Shown here: positions 43,487 to 55,589 of the stretch, in pieces
How positions within the stretch are numbered: the stretch's first letter is position 1
How the letters are laid out: the number at the start of each line of letters is the position of its first letter
Source of the DNA: Coriolopsis trogii
Lineage: Eukaryota; Basidiomycota; Agaricomycetes; Polyporales; Polyporaceae
NCBI GenBank assembly: GCA_020543525.1
Contig: JAHYIO010000005.1
Coordinates: 1,054,001 to 1,118,000, forward strand
Direction: 5' to 3'
Length of the DNA: 64,000 bases
The notes under the pieces: generated by a model
Seen by the model: the letters and a program-made list of their open reading frames with translations, nothing else
Told to the model about the DNA's origin: nothing
Databases searched by the model: none
Made by a program: the position numbers and the translations under genes

Positions 43487-45609
43487 GACGGCGGACGAGG
43501 GACGAGGGGAGGCGAACGAAAGAGAGGAAAGAGAAAGGCGGAGGGAAAGCAAGGCAGCGAATTCCTACCGTTGAGCTTTATACACGCGCAGCCACGGAAC
43601 GAGTGACACAGAGTCTTGACTGACATGAAAGCCTAATGCAATCTTGCGCTAGAAGCGAGTGTTGCAATCACCGGCAGCGTTTCGTGCTTGCGCGCGCGAA
43701 ATCAAGCCATGATTTTACCTTTGGACCTTGGCCTGGCCTCCTGAGGCGTTGAGGTGGTGCGTAGAAAACCAACCACCTGATGTTCGTTCCACGCGCGAGG
43801 ACAAAAGGAGAATCGAGTTGCGAGAAAACCCTGAAGCATGGACGGAGGAAGAGAGGATCCCATTCGTTGCATCACCGCATCTGATTATCTAAGCTCCTCC
43901 CTACACCCGAGAAGCGCGCGGAGAACTGCCTCTGCCTCTTCGCATTCTCAACCATGTCGCCTGATGACCTGTAGCGTGCCGTCACAACAACAGCTGAGCA
44001 TAAGTACACTCGCACACCGGCAGCTTGCTGAATGACTGGGCTGACAGAAGCGGCTTACAGGACCTTCAAAGTCATTCCGAATGACAGTCGATCGCAAACC
44101 TCCATCGTGTTAAGCGCCATCACCATACCTGCGCTCAAATTCATCCAACGTTCCAGATGAACCATTCCTGAGCGGAAGCCGCGGACCTTGCAGCACATCT
44201 GCTCATCCTAGCGACGCACACAGCATCTTGTAGTCATCGTTAGGTGCAAGGTGTCAAGTACATGGGCTACCTCCCGCCCACACGCGGGGACCGTCTCGTG
44301 GCAGTCCCAATGTGCAAATCTTCAAGGTCGACCGAGGAAGTCGTTTCAGTCATCTCGAGCATTTGTGCTGGCTATGTTTTGATCACCTTGCATCTTCCGC
44401 GCGTGTCTGCCGACTGAACGATCAAGATGCACTGATGTCGCCGAGGTCCTACTGACTTGGGGCGCATGCTCGATGTCGGGCGCAACTCGGTGGATGGTCA
44501 CATCCGGCGACCGCTCATTATCTCGATATCTGCAGTCCGCATCATTGACTTGGCAGCTACGAGACAGCACCGGTCCTTTACGACAGTACTGCAGGGGCGC
44601 ACACCTTGGCCTAGCCTCGCCTCCACTGATATTCTACAAGTGTAGTCGTTGAGCCTGTTCCGTTGCTTTGTATGTGGCATGCAAGTTAGCGGGAGGTCTA
44701 ACACGGCTGCCTCCACTAAGATCCTCATGACCATCTATGAATGAACGTCGTGTGTTCAGCCAACGTACGAACTGAACTGATGCAGGAATTCAACAACATT
44801 CACCTAATCTGCCCGATCGAAAAATGGCGGTCTGTAGCGACCTGTTCGTCAACACGTACCTTCTTGTGACTACAAGCTGTGGAAAAGGCTAAGTATCAGC
44901 CTCGACTATCCAGCTCGGAACGCCATAAATGGGGCAATACCCGCAATACCAGTACTAGTGCTTAACCTGAAAGCCAAGGACCCTCGTATTTACGTACCCA
45001 ATTGGCTCACGGTTGTATGGCCGTCGAAGGAGGGAGACCTGCTGGCGTGCTGCCCAATACGACCTTCAAGTTAAGGGACTGCAGCCGCATACATGGATAG
45101 CAATCGATGGTTTCCGTCTCCTTATATGCACTGCATGTGCATGACAACGAACTGCAGTGGCTCATACGGTTCTGTTGGCATCAGCATATAGCGGGCTTGA
45201 ACTTACCGTATCCCAATCCCTCTTCCGATCGGGCTCTCTCAGGGCCTTAAGGCATGACCAGGCGTCAGCTCGATACCTCGGATCCTCACTGGCAGGAGGG
45301 CACCAACCTGGGAGTCCCATAGAGGCGTTGACGGCCGCTGCCAGTGGTCCAACTTGAAGTTGTGGCCAATCCCAAGCGTCCTCATCCCGCACATAATACC
45401 CGTAAAAACAATGTCCATTGCGAGTGCAGACAAATATGAACCATGTCGCGTGCTAGTTTGTAACTCGTAACTCGAGCGATCGTCAGAAAAATAAACATAA
45501 AATATACACTCCTCCTCAATCCGAAGCAGTGGCGCTGAACGAGCGCGGCGCATGTCGAGAACGTATTCCTTCGTAGCAGGGAAGACGGGGAGACACGGGT
45601 CGGACGCGC
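43487..45609. other. 2.1-kb interval without a gene
   Basis: No frame over 165 aa and no motif in either strand. No tRNA or inverted-repeat element recognised. The first 100 bp is the promoter of the secreted-protein gene. This is one of the two longest empty stretches in the window. Confidence 0.45.
43576..43582 (-). promoter_or_regulatory. TATA box of the second secreted-protein gene
   Basis: On the minus strand TATAAAG lies about 92 bp before the ATG at 43486. Confidence 0.55.
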
Positions 45610-46397
45610 TTAGAAGCCGAACATGGCAGCGGCGACGAACGCGCCGACGGCAGCGAACGAGGTCGTGACGTCGAGCGGGACCCCAGCAAGGGCACCGTTC
45701 GAGCCGTCGAGCTTTATGTTGCCCTGTAACCACACAGTCCAGTCAGCGCACAATCCCATCACCAGCTCCCGAAACACGGAGCAGGGAGCCCGGTAGACCC
45801 ACTCACCAACGGCGTCTGAGAGGGGTTGAGCGGCCCAGTACCGCTCCCAGCCGGCGTGCTGTTCGAGCTGCTGGTGCCGCCGCCGTTCCCGCCAGAAGGC
45901 ACACCTGTGCCCGACGAAGCGTTGGCGCTACCAGGGGATGTAGTGGCGCCGGAAGAGCCGACCGCGGCGGGCGAGGTGGTGGCGCTGCTGGAAGTAGCGG
46001 GCGAGGTGGTCGCATCGCTGGAAGTAGCGGGCGAGGTGGTCGCATCGCTGGAAGCCGCGGCGGGGGATGTCGCACCGCCGCTTGCCGCCCCTGCAGGGGA
46101 GGTCGTGGCAGAACTCGAGGTGGCAGCCGGGGAGGTGGTCGCGCCGCCGGACTCCGTTGTCGGGGAGGTGGTCGTGGCGCTGGAGGAGACAGGGACGGTG
46201 GTCGTGGCACGAGACGACTAGTTCACAAAAATGGGGTTGGTAAAGTTGGGAAGTCTGCAGGGGAGGACACCTACCTGGGCGGCGGCGAGGTAGCCTGTCC
46301 AGCGGTCGGTCCACCGTCAGCTTGAAAGATCAAATGACCAAGTCTTCGTACACGCACCTTGGGCGAGGACGAGGGCGGCGATGATCGTGAAGCGCAT
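45610..46397 (-). CDS. Ser/Thr/Ala-rich cell-surface protein, probably GPI-anchored
   Basis: The first small exon gives MRFTIIAALVLAQ. A second short exon adds GYLAAAQ, completing a signal peptide. The third is SSRATTTVPVSSSATTTSPT and so on, a low-complexity Ser/Thr/Pro/Ala stretch with repeated SPATSSDATT units. The last exon is GNIKLDGSNGALAGVPLDVT followed by the hydrophobic end AAVGAFVAAAMFGF, which fits a GPI-attachment signal with a small residue (Asn-Gly or Ser) just upstream. Expected to be heavily O-glycosylated in the wall. No enzymatic motif. Confidence 0.72.
45961..46050 (-). repeat. 30-bp minisatellite inside the Ser/Thr-rich gene
   Basis: Two exact 30-bp units (45991-46020 and 46021-46050) with a diverged third at 45961-45990 encode ten-residue units of the type SDATTSPATS. 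The unit length preserves the frame. Confidence 0.88.
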
Positions 46398-47516
46398 CTT
46401 GTTCAGGTACTGGAGAAAGGGTTGGGGTTCAAAGAATGGTACTGTCGAGACGCAAAGGAAGAGGATGGCACAAGGCGACTCGAGGGAACGCAAAAGAGCA
46501 GTGGTGGTCTGGTCCTTGCAAGCTCACCCACGAAACCCTACTTATGTGCGTCACTCCTCAAGGCATGCACCATGTGTGTGACCGTGTTGAGTCTTGCGAA
46601 GGAGTGGACACCGCATGTGTCCGTGCCTGCGGGCGGGATCAAGCAGAACGTGGGCTGCGCATTTTTTCCGCCGTGCACCTGACGGGCAGTATTCACCGAA
46701 TGTGGAGGATGCCGTGGACATCTATGGAAGGGCATGGGTGTAGCTGTGGTCCAAACCGAAACGAAGTCCGAGGCACAACGGAATGGCAGGTGCGGTGCGG
46801 TGACAGCAAAGCGCTGGGTGGTTGTTCGTATCACAGGCCAGCTGCGGATGGGCTGACATTCAGTCCATAATGCAATCTGCCCAGCCATCACAACGAGGCT
46901 TGTGCGGCCAGGTGGCTTAGTGACGTCGCAACTAGCGGGTCGTCTCTGGAAGGCACGGAATAAATGGCTTCAGGTGTCCGAGTGGGATTTTGACCACTGC
47001 GCAGCAAGGATCATCCGTTCTGCATGCCATTAGTTAGCTTCTAGGACCGTACAGCTCAACAGAAATGAATACGCCCACCCACGAGAAGCATGAAACATCC
47101 GACCGACGACATATCAAATTGTCACTGCGGGATTATGCCCACCGTTTTCAACCCTGATCAGGAACACGAATCACTTCAAGTTGGATCGATGATTTGTTTC
47201 CTATAAGCTCAGTCATGCCAATAGGTGGAAAGAGAAAGATAATAGATTTCACTCACCTCGACTTCTTGAGAGGCTGTGAGGGAGGGGTGATGTTACCCGA
47301 CGGAGCGTGTTTGGAGGGTGTGGTAGAGGTGTAGTGTTAGACGCCCCTCACAGCGCTCCGAAATTGTTCCCAGCACTGCATGCGCAGGTATCGGCAGATG
47401 AGCTCGCTCTAGGTCGACAAGGTCAACGCGAAGCCCACGGGAGGCCCAACGACACAAGCCTGGTATCGAGTCGCAGTCTTCGGGCGCGACTCTGACCCTC
47501 AAGGCAGACCTTGGTA
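46398..47516. other. Intergenic, no gene seen
   Basis: About 1.1 kb ending at the left edge of the TA-flanked element. It includes the promoter of the Ser/Thr-rich gene. I see no clear TATA box there. Confidence 0.45.
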
Positions 47517-47953
47517 CAGTCAACTCCCTCCTAACCCATACCTCTCGTAACCCATGAACCGGTATATCCCATACATTTTCGGCCTTCCCGACTTGGGACA
47601 GGGGAGATAACCCATAACCCTGTAGTAACCCATAATCCATGGCCTGATAGGGTCACATAACCCATAAATTAGCTTACAAACCGACCTGATATGCAAGCAA
47701 AATCATATCCAATAGTGAAAATCCGCACCAACTCCACCCTCTATGACTTCCTGGCACATAATCCGGTCAAATACGAAGTGACAACAAGCCGGTTGAGGAT
47801 AACTAGGGTGTCATACAAGTGACAGGCGCTAACAGCAGATGTATGTGCGCTTGTCTGGCGCTTAGTGTTATCATCCTCCCTTAGCCCATAACCCGTGAAA
47901 ACCCATAGATTTTGGCCTGTCCCGACAGGTATGGGTTAGGAGGAAGTTGACTG
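47517..47953. mobile_element. Tc1/mariner-like miniature inverted-repeat element (437 bp)
   Basis: The two ends form a 27-bp inverted repeat with one mismatch (CAGTCAACT, then C or T, then CCTCCTAACCCATACCT). They are flanked by TA on both sides (47515-47516 and 47954-47955). CAGT-type termini with a TA target duplication are typical of the Tc1/mariner superfamily. There is no coding capacity. Inside, the octamer AACCCATA and close variants recur many times near both ends (for example around 47546, 47614, 47632, 47658 and 47885). It sits about 100 bp beyond the 3' end of a GH5 gene. Confidence 0.85.
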
Positions 47954-48056
47954 TACGAGTATTTAAACCTCAAACTGCGACTCTATGCGATAGCAAAGCG
48001 TTCGAAAGCTATAGTACATTCATATTACTTCGCAACCGTCCTAGGTGACAGACTGC

Positions 48057-49772
48057 TCACTTGCCCGCGACGAGTGTCGCGTTGTCCGTCAGGATCTTGT
48101 TGAGCCCATCACGGTGCAAGCAGTTCGAGAACGCGAAGCTCTTCGCGATCTCGTCAATCTCCTCCTCGCTCTTGCCCACAAAGTGCTCCGCCCACTCGCG
48201 CACGAGGAACTCCGAGACGAGAATGTTGCGCGCGAGCCTCCCGATACGGTCGGTGAGCTTCCAGACGGGCGAAGGATACAGGCTTTGGTGCTCCGGCTTG
48301 ATCTCCTGCTTGATGAGGTTGATGAGGGGTTCGTATACCGGCCGAACGTGGGTATCGTCTGCGCCCCACGCGTCGATCGCGAGCCGATGCTTCTTGGCGA
48401 GGAAGTCCTTGAAAAGCGTCATGTACTTTGTCTCACGCGAGACGTATACCATGCCCTGGAAACCGATGTCCTTGTACAACCAGATGGACCAATTCAGGCG
48501 ATCCTATACGACACTCGTCAACCGTGGTCCCCCAAGTCCGCAGCTCGTAAGTGAGGACGAACCTTGTTGTAGATCTCTAGCTGGTCCTTGAGCACCCTGT
48601 ACCGCTCCTCGTTGATTGCTTCGGTCTTCTCACCCTCGTACTCCTTCCGAGCGTACACCGGGCCCCACTCGCCGTTCCACACACACAACCCGCGTTCGTC
48701 CATCCACTGCCGCTTCTTCTCGTAGCTCCTCCGCAGCCGTCGCTGCTGCGTCTCGCTACTGACATATTGCTCGGGCGACGCCGGGAAGCCAAACACGGAG
48801 TAGTCGTGGATTGCGTACGCTACGTTCTCCCACCGCTTATGCGCATCGCCGAAGTGAGAGAAGTCGGACGCGAACGTGTTTCCGTCAAGGAAGAGGGCGT
48901 GGTGGGGGTCGATGACTCGAATCGCCTTGTAGACCCTGTCGTAGAAGTCGATGACACGCGTGTGGTAGGGGTCGGTCGGCTCGTTGAGGGGGTTATATCC
49001 CGCAATCCAGGTGTTGCCGGCATAGTGCTTGGCTAGCTCCTCCCAGAGCCAGATGACCCGATCTTGGAAGTCCTTATGCTCCCAGAACTTCGCAATGTGG
49101 GTGCCGGCGTCGGCGTGCCAGTCAGTGTTCTGACCGCCGGGCGCTGTGTGAAGATCGAGAATGGTGTAGATGCCGTGTTTCGCGCACAGGTCGATGACAC
49201 GGTCGAGGTGCTTGAAGCCCTCGGGCTTCAGAACGCGAGGGTTCATGTCATCTAGATGGATCTGTCAAGGCTTCGAATGATATCATCGACGTCATTGAAC
49301 GTACCCTCAAAATGTCTGTAGTTGAAAGGAAGACGGATGCAGTTGAGACCCAGGCTCTTGAAGAACGCCGCATCCTCCTCTTGGAAGAAGTACTCGAGGA
49401 ACTGAGATTCCATTGAGACTTTGCCATGGGTGACCAAGAACAATGCAGGGATCTGACCTTGTCAAAGAACAACTCGGACTTCTCCTTGCCGACGACATCA
49501 GCCAGAGCAGCACGAATCTGGAACTCGCAACCGGGGTATCCTGGTTCACCAAGCTCAATGATTGGTATGAGTATTCGAATTCCAGAGCGACGACTGACCG
49601 CTGATAAAGTTCTCCATGCTACAAGACATGACAAATTGTCAGCGACGACACCGGGCACGGGGATAGACGACAATACGTACTTCATCCATCCACCCAAACC
49701 AGCACCGCGCAAAATGATCTCCTCGCCATTTTGATCCACAATCTTGGTGCCAGACACCTTCAGGTACGCCAT
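48057..49772 (-). CDS. GH5-family glycoside hydrolase (copy 1 of a divergent pair)
   Basis: Multi-exon gene starting at 49772 (MAYLKVSGTKIVDQNGEEII, LRGAGLGGWMK). It continues MENFISGYPGCEFQIRAALA, then FFKSLGLNCIRLPFNYRHFE and ILDLHTAPGGQNTDWHADAG. The GH5 acid/base motif is AGYNPLNEPTD, and the nucleophile motif is VWNGEWGPVYARKEY. After a short intron the C-terminal part reads WSIWLYKDIGFQGMVYVSRE. No signal peptide is seen, so the enzyme is probably intracellular or exported unconventionally. The family acts on beta-glucans or beta-glucosides. The sequence resembles fungal GH5 proteins annotated as glucan 1,3-beta-glucosidases, but the substrate is not proven. The last intron lies between EIYNK and DRLNWS. 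A neighbouring paralogue is at 50287-52004. Confidence 0.88.
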
Positions 49773-50286
49773 GGTAATGATTGAATGGTATCGACGTTCG
49801 AGGGTCCGAGGAACGTGCTGCGTGTTCAGGACCGCTCTCCGCGCACTCGCTGCCTTTATATACCATCCGCCATCACCCACAATCCCCGCTCCCCCAGACT
49901 GTGTGTTGCGGTTTCGGACGGTCCGAGCAGACAGATGAGTCCGACAATTCCCCGCGCATGAGGGCTGGCGCTGACCAAGGGGATCGAAAGGGGGCTTTGC
50001 GACCCAGACAAGGCCCGAGGATGAACAGCAGTTGCCTGATATAGCAGTGATCTGTGCCATCGGCATCATGTGTGTCTGCGCCCGTGAGCCGTCTGTAGAG
50101 CAGGCACACGGCAGAACGTCGACGGTCCGGAAGCCCGTCTCTTAATGGAGATGACGGCCGCCGGGGTGAGAGCTTCGACCTGCGAGCTTGTATATATGAA
50201 TAGGCCTGAGGTCAGCGGAGGGCCTCTCTCCCTTTCGCGAACGACGCCACTCCTCGTTGAGTGCTACCGTGGTCTTAGCGTTAACT
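49773..50286. promoter_or_regulatory. Shared divergent promoter of the GH5 pair
   Basis: The 514 bp between the two ATGs hold a TATA box for each gene. TATATAAA lies on the minus strand at 49855-49862, about 85 bp from the left ATG. TATATAT lies on the plus strand at 50191-50197, about 95 bp from the right ATG. GGTCCG recurs three times: at 49803, in a perfect palindrome CGGACGGTCCG at 49915-49925, and at 50124. CGG/CCG palindromes are the usual form of zinc-cluster regulator sites, so these are candidate operators. Confidence 0.55.
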
Positions 50287-52004
50287 ATGGCTGCTTTTTT
50301 GAGAGTCGACGGAACGAGGATCGTCGACGATGCAGACAAGGAAGTGATACTGCGCGGTGCTGGACTAGGAGGATGGATGACGTGAGTGATGTCTTTACAA
50401 CCATGCGGGGCATAAGTTCGGAAAGGTACTCACAAAGCGCGCCTACTAGAATGGAGAACTTCATATCAGGTAGACAACTCGGGGGAGCCACCATATACGA
50501 GGACTCACCCTCATGCAGGCTATCCCGGTTGCGAGTTCCAGATACGAGAGGCCCTTGCGGAAGTCATAGGCAAACAGAAATCCGAGTACTTCTTCGATAA
50601 GGTAAAACGACGCACTCGGCAGGCCAAATGGAGACAATGCTCATCCAGCTTTCTTCTAGTTCCTAGAACACTTCTTCGCTGAGCCCGACGCAGCATTCTT
50701 CAAGTCCCTTGGACTCAACTGCATCCGCATCGCTATCAATTACCGGCACTTCGAGGACGACCTCAACCCGCGTGTGCTGAAGCCGGAGGGATTCAAACAT
50801 CTTGACCGGGTAGTCGCGGCCTGCGCCAAACATGGAGTGTACACGATCCTCGACATGCACACCGCTCCCGGTGGGCAGAACGGCGGCTGGCACTCGGATG
50901 CAGGCACGCACATCGCCAACTTCTGGATCCACAAGGACTTCCAGGACAGGCTCGTATGGCTCTGGACAGAGATTGCGAAGCACTACAGGGACGAGAAGGT
51001 GGGCATCTCTACTCCCCGCGTGTCCTGCACATGCCGAGTCGTTCATGGGTCAATGTACAGTGGATCGCGGGCTATAACCCCATGAACGAACCGGCAGACC
51101 CGGAGCACAGCGGGCTTGTTCGCTTCTACGACCGCGTGCATGCTGCGATCCGGTCTGTCGACCCTAACCACATCCTCTTCCTCGACGGCAACACGTACGC
51201 GACAGATTTCTCGGGGTTCCCCGACGATGCCGGTACGCGCTGGCCAAACACCGCCTTCGCGATCCACGACTACTCCGTCTATGGCTTCCCGGACGCTCCA
51301 GAGCCGTACGCCCGCACGGACGAGCAGCGCAGACGCATGCATCGAAGCTACGAGAAGAAGCGCGCGTGGATGGACGAACGAGGGCTGTGTGTCTGGAACG
51401 GCGAGTGGGGTCCGGTGTATGCCAGGAAGGAGTATGAGGGTGACGCAATGGACGAGATCAACGACAGGAGGTATAACGTCCTCAATGACCAGCTTCAGCT
51501 GTACGCAAAGGTCAGTAGGAGGCTGGCAATCGGGGCTTGCACTCACATCACGACCCACAGGACCGGCTGAGCTGGTCAATTTGGCTGTACAAAGACATCG
51601 GCTTCCAGGGCATGGTATACGTTTCGCGCGAAACACCCTACATGCAGACATTCCGCGAGTTACTCGCAAAGAAGTATCGGCTCGCGGCAGACTCGTGGGG
51701 TGCGGACGACAAATACGTGCGCGACGTGTACAAGCCCATTGTGCAACTCATCGAGGACAACGTACCTAAAGAGGAGCACCGCCGGATGTACCCCTACCCG
51801 GTTTGGACCGTGCAGGGTCGTGTCGCGCGATTGGCACGGTGCATGCTGATAGGCGAGTTTCTGGTGAAGGAATGGGCAGACCAATTCAAGGGAATGTCCG
51901 AAGATCAACTTGGTAAGCTCGCCGAAAGCTTCAAGTTCGAGAATTGCGTGGAGAGGGAGGGTCTGAACAAGGTGTTGCGGGAGCACGCGGAGCAGGCTAG
52001 ATAA
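50287..52004 (+). CDS. GH5-family glycoside hydrolase (copy 2 of a divergent pair)
   Basis: Paralogue of 48057-49772. Exons read MAAFLRVDGTRIVDDADKEV, ILRGAGLGGWM, MENFISG/YPGCEFQIREALAE, FFKSLGLNCIRIAINYRHFE and ILDMHTAPGGQNGGWHSDAG. After an intron at about 50998-51060 comes WIAGYNPMNEPADPEHSG (acid/base Glu), then LCVWNGEWGPVYARKEYEG (nucleophile Glu). After the intron near 51510-51560 comes RLSWSIWLYKDIGFQGMVYV. Catalytic residues are intact. No signal peptide. Intron positions match the paralogue except for an extra intron just before WIAGYN, which the left copy lacks. The pair most likely arose by an inverted gene duplication. Confidence 0.88.
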
Positions 52005-52181
52005 ACCTCAAGGCTGAACCTATCAGCACAGCCGACGTATAACTACACAGTGTACCTTTGCGAACGGATCTGGTCATCATACCGCGGACTGTTGTGTGTG
52101 GCTCACATGAGGACTCCTCTCGGGAGAAAAGGCTTCGCGCATATTGATACAGAGCAGACGCATGGCGGATACATAATCTTG

Positions 52182-53367
52182 CTATCGCTGTACAGTGAAG
52201 CGTTCCCGGGCTTTCACGTTCTGTCTCAGATCTTCTTCTCGTAGCTTCACGTCAAGAGCATTATAGAGCTCTCGGGCGTACTTCTCGCCATCCTGTGAGT
52301 ACGATGAGCACGGTTGCTTGCGGTGTCTGAGATGTACAGACCGTTATGCACGCTTTAAGATACGTCAAATCCACTTCGCCTGGACCAGACAATCGCATGG
52401 CCTGTAAGTTTGTGGGGTGTGATGGAGCAAAGGAGAACATGAGATGCAGTCGCAAGGGTATCGACGCCTCCTCTGCAAGACTTGCATCAAGCAAGTGTAT
52501 AGGTAGTAGCTGAGTCCCGTGAATGAGTGAAAAGATCAAGAAATGACGTAGGGAAGTACATACGAGATTCATCGTGACGCATACAGGCCACTTTTCTCGT
52601 CCATCCAATACTTCGCCCTCGTCCCAGTAGTCGGGGAGCTCAAAATCCGCCGCTGTCCGTGCCATATTTCGCGTGTCGAAGCCACTCGTGCCATCATCGA
52701 CGTCCATAGCCGAGCTGCTTTCCTTGGCCGTAATTTTTAGTGCTTCTGGTGCACGGTATTCGACAGAGCGAGTCCGCGGCACTTTTGTGTCCCATAGGGC
52801 GGCGCGTGCAGCCATAAAGAGTGCGTCGACTACATTTCCCGAGTCTGTCAAGACGACCGCGTCGAGATTGAGCAGCCACGACTTCTTCCCCGGGATGATA
52901 GTTAGGTTCGAGGGATGCAGAGAAGGATGTCCGATCGTTTGTTGCAGAATAACGGTCAAGTCATACTGCAACTCGTCTAACGCGTTTGAGGAGAGGTGCG
53001 GATAGGCCGAAGGTGAACTAGCTTTCGACAAATGAATTCTGTGGCCTTCCGTAAGGGGATACGACCTGGATTCTACGCACCAGGTGACTGAGCATGCGAT
53101 CCTCCCTCCGTCCACACCGTCGCCTGCCTGGACATCCTCGACTTCTAGCTTTACCGCAGCGAGGACTTCGGTTCCACCACCGCCCTCACGGGACATCTTG
53201 CCAACGTTGAGCTTTGCGCTGCCATTTGCCAAAGGGGCCACACCAATCTCGAGGAGGACGGTCCGATAGTCAAGGAGAGCGCGTCCGTCCGCGCGTAGTG
53301 GCGGGGAAGCTTGGAGGGCTGCCTGGATGTATGCGCGTTCTGACTTTGACGTAAGAGCCACAGCCAT
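52182..53367 (-). CDS. RRP42: Exosome core subunit RRP42 (RNase PH-like)
   Basis: Non-catalytic RNase PH-fold subunit of the RNA exosome ring. Starts at 53367 with MAVALTSKSERAYIQAALQA and LRADGRALLDYRTVLLEIGV. Then come GTEVLAAVKLEVEDVQAG and LTIIPGKKSWLLNLDAVVLT, followed by GNVVDALFMAARAALWDTKV and PRTRSVEY. Residues ending WPVCVTMNL precede an intron. The next exon has LPIHLLDASLAEEASIPLRL and QAMRLSGPGEVDLTYLKACI. The last intron (donor GTCTGT) joins KACIT to DGEKYARELYNALDVKLREE, and the stop is at 52182. The order and motifs match EXOSC7/Rrp42 more than Rrp43 or Rrp45. It is divergent with the peptidase gene, with 200 bp between the two ATGs. Confidence 0.88.
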
Positions 53368-53567
53368 AGTCTTCAGGAGATGTATGCAAGGTCTATATGC
53401 GATGCGAGGGCAGTTCCTGTACGAGAGTTTTTCCTTTTGACAGTGGTGAGGGGTGGACGCAAGCACGGGCGCTTCTGAGATCTCGCGGTGAGTGTGAAAA
53501 TGCGAAGTCCATATCTTGGGCTTGTACCACTCGCATTGCTGCTGAGTTCTACCGACGCAAGAACACC

Positions 53568-55589
53568 ATGGCTCATGAAAAGTTCCCAGGTAAGTTGTGA
53601 AGCTTTGACACTGCATGTATGCGCTATAAGGTCGCTTGCAGCTCAGCAGCATATACTCAAGACTTTCACGAAGCTGGTAGAGCTCTTGCCTGCTGTTGAT
53701 CAGACCAAGGCAGGTAGTCTCGCTAAATCTCAGCACAAGTCGTCTGTTCTGACGCTATGTTTAGCCGCAAATAGCCCTTCTTGCTGGAGAAGTGACCCCT
53801 TATCGCCATGATACTGATCGCGAGATGCCCTTTCGTCAGGTATGAGGATGGATTTGGGTTATTTATGCATGCTAACACATCTGCGAACAATATACAGGAG
53901 TCGAACTTCTACTATCTGTCAGGATGCCGGGTTCCATCCTCGTACTTGCTTTTGACATACCAGAGCGGCACATCGTTGGCGAACACACCTTCCTCTCACC
54001 TTTTCGTCCCCAAGGCCGAGCTCGCTGACATGATGTGGTCCGTACCACCACCTTCTGTCGAGGAAGTGTCGGCTACGCATGACGTCACACGCGTTGACTA
54101 TCCTGCAGCACTTCCTGAGGCCATCCAGCAGCAGATCAAGGCGTTCCCCGGCGCAATCGTGCACACTCTTCCCAACTCTTCGTTGTTCCCCACAATTCCT
54201 TCCCAGTACACTGCTGCTTTCCTTGCGGCTAACGTGCATGTTACGGAAGACTATCTCCTATCGGCGCTTCATCGCGCTCGTCTTATAAAGGATGCGGAGG
54301 AGATCGCGCTCATCAGACGTGCCAATCAAATCAGCTCTCGTGCCCATGAGACCGTAATGCGCGTCCTAGGGCAGGGTGTTCGTGGTTTGATCAATCGGGG
54401 CAAGGGAGCTGGGACAGAGCGTCCTCTGCTACCTAGTGAATGGCTCATACAGAAAGAGGCCGAAGCTGAGGCGCTATTTGTCGCCTCATGCAGGAGGGAA
54501 GGGTGCGTCAGAGACTTGCAATATTTGCCACCCATATTGATGACTGACATCGTATTGACTGTCACCCAGCGCTGAGCACCAGGCATACTTGCCGATAGTG
54601 GCCGCCTCCACTCGTGCATCAACCCTTCATTACTGTTGCAACGACCGAGAGTTTGCATGGGGTCCCGTCCATCCACACGATCACCAGAATAGCAATGATC
54701 TCGCACACGATCAAGAGAGGGTACTGAATCCGCAGGTTCTGCTCATCGACGCTGGTTGCGAATGGAAATGCTACGCTGCGGATAGTCAGTTGATCCTCTG
54801 ATCGTTGCCTAAACCATGCTTATAACGATATCACAGTCACTCGTACCATGCCGGTTGGGAATGGTGGGAAGTTCACGCCGGAAGCTCGTGCTATTTACGA
54901 ACTCGTGCTTGAAATGCAGAGGGTAGGTCACTGTCTCATGTCGGGTGTCACTATTCTCATTGCCTGTCATCATGCAGCTCTCGATGGAGGCATTGAAGCC
55001 AGGCCTGCATTGGGACGCTATTCAACTTCTCTGCCACCGCACGCTCGTCCGCGGCTTCCAGCGCCTCGGTATATTCAAGACCCCGAATTCACACAACTCT
55101 GGCTCATGGAATGCCGAGGAAGCCATCCTCGCCAGTGGCGTCAGCTCTGCGTTCTTCCCTCACGGTGTAGGGCACTCGTTGGGCCTCGATGTTCACGACG
55201 TCCCGAGCGCGAGTAAGCCAGCGGTCAACGACACGATCAAAGGACTCGAGCTCGGGCACGAATCGTTCTACACCTACTTGCGTTTGAGGCTGCCTTTGGA
55301 GGAAGGCATGGTTGTCGTGAGTCTATCCTCCTTCTCGTTGGGACCGATCCATCAACAGGACTGATCACCGTTGTAGACCGTTGAACCTGGCATTTACTTC
55401 TCGCCGCACCTCCTTGCTCCGGTGCGGGACTCGAAGCACATAGACCAGGAGGTGCTTAAGCGGTACGAGAGCGTCGGCGGTGTCCGCATCGAGGATGTCG
55501 TCCTCATCACCAAGGATGGTCACGAGAACCTCACGACGGTGCGAAGCGACACAGAGTGGGTCGAGAAGGTTTGCTCCGGGGAGATCTGA
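53568..55589 (+). CDS. M24B metallopeptidase (Xaa-Pro aminopeptidase/prolidase type)
   Basis: Many short exons. The start MAHEKFPG is followed by QHILKTFTKLVELLPAVDQT and IALLAGEVTPYRHDTDREMP. Next is FYYLSGCRVPSSYLLLTYQS, all in the creatinase-like N-domain. The pita-bread fold carries the dinuclear metal ligands in order: VLLIDAGCEWKCYAADITRT (two Asp), FFPHGVGHSLGLDVHD (His), TVEPGIYFSPH (Glu) and VRIEDVVLITKDG (Glu). The peptidase would release residues next to proline. The sequence is closest in layout to fungal Xaa-Pro aminopeptidases of the Pepp/prolidase class. No signal peptide is visible, so it is probably cytosolic. Its promoter is shared with RRP42. Confidence 0.88.

Noticed and set aside
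47540..47950. Possible interstitial telomere tract
   Set aside because: The CCTAACCCATA and AACCCATA motifs are not tandem TTAGGG repeats and belong to a TA-flanked inverted-repeat element.
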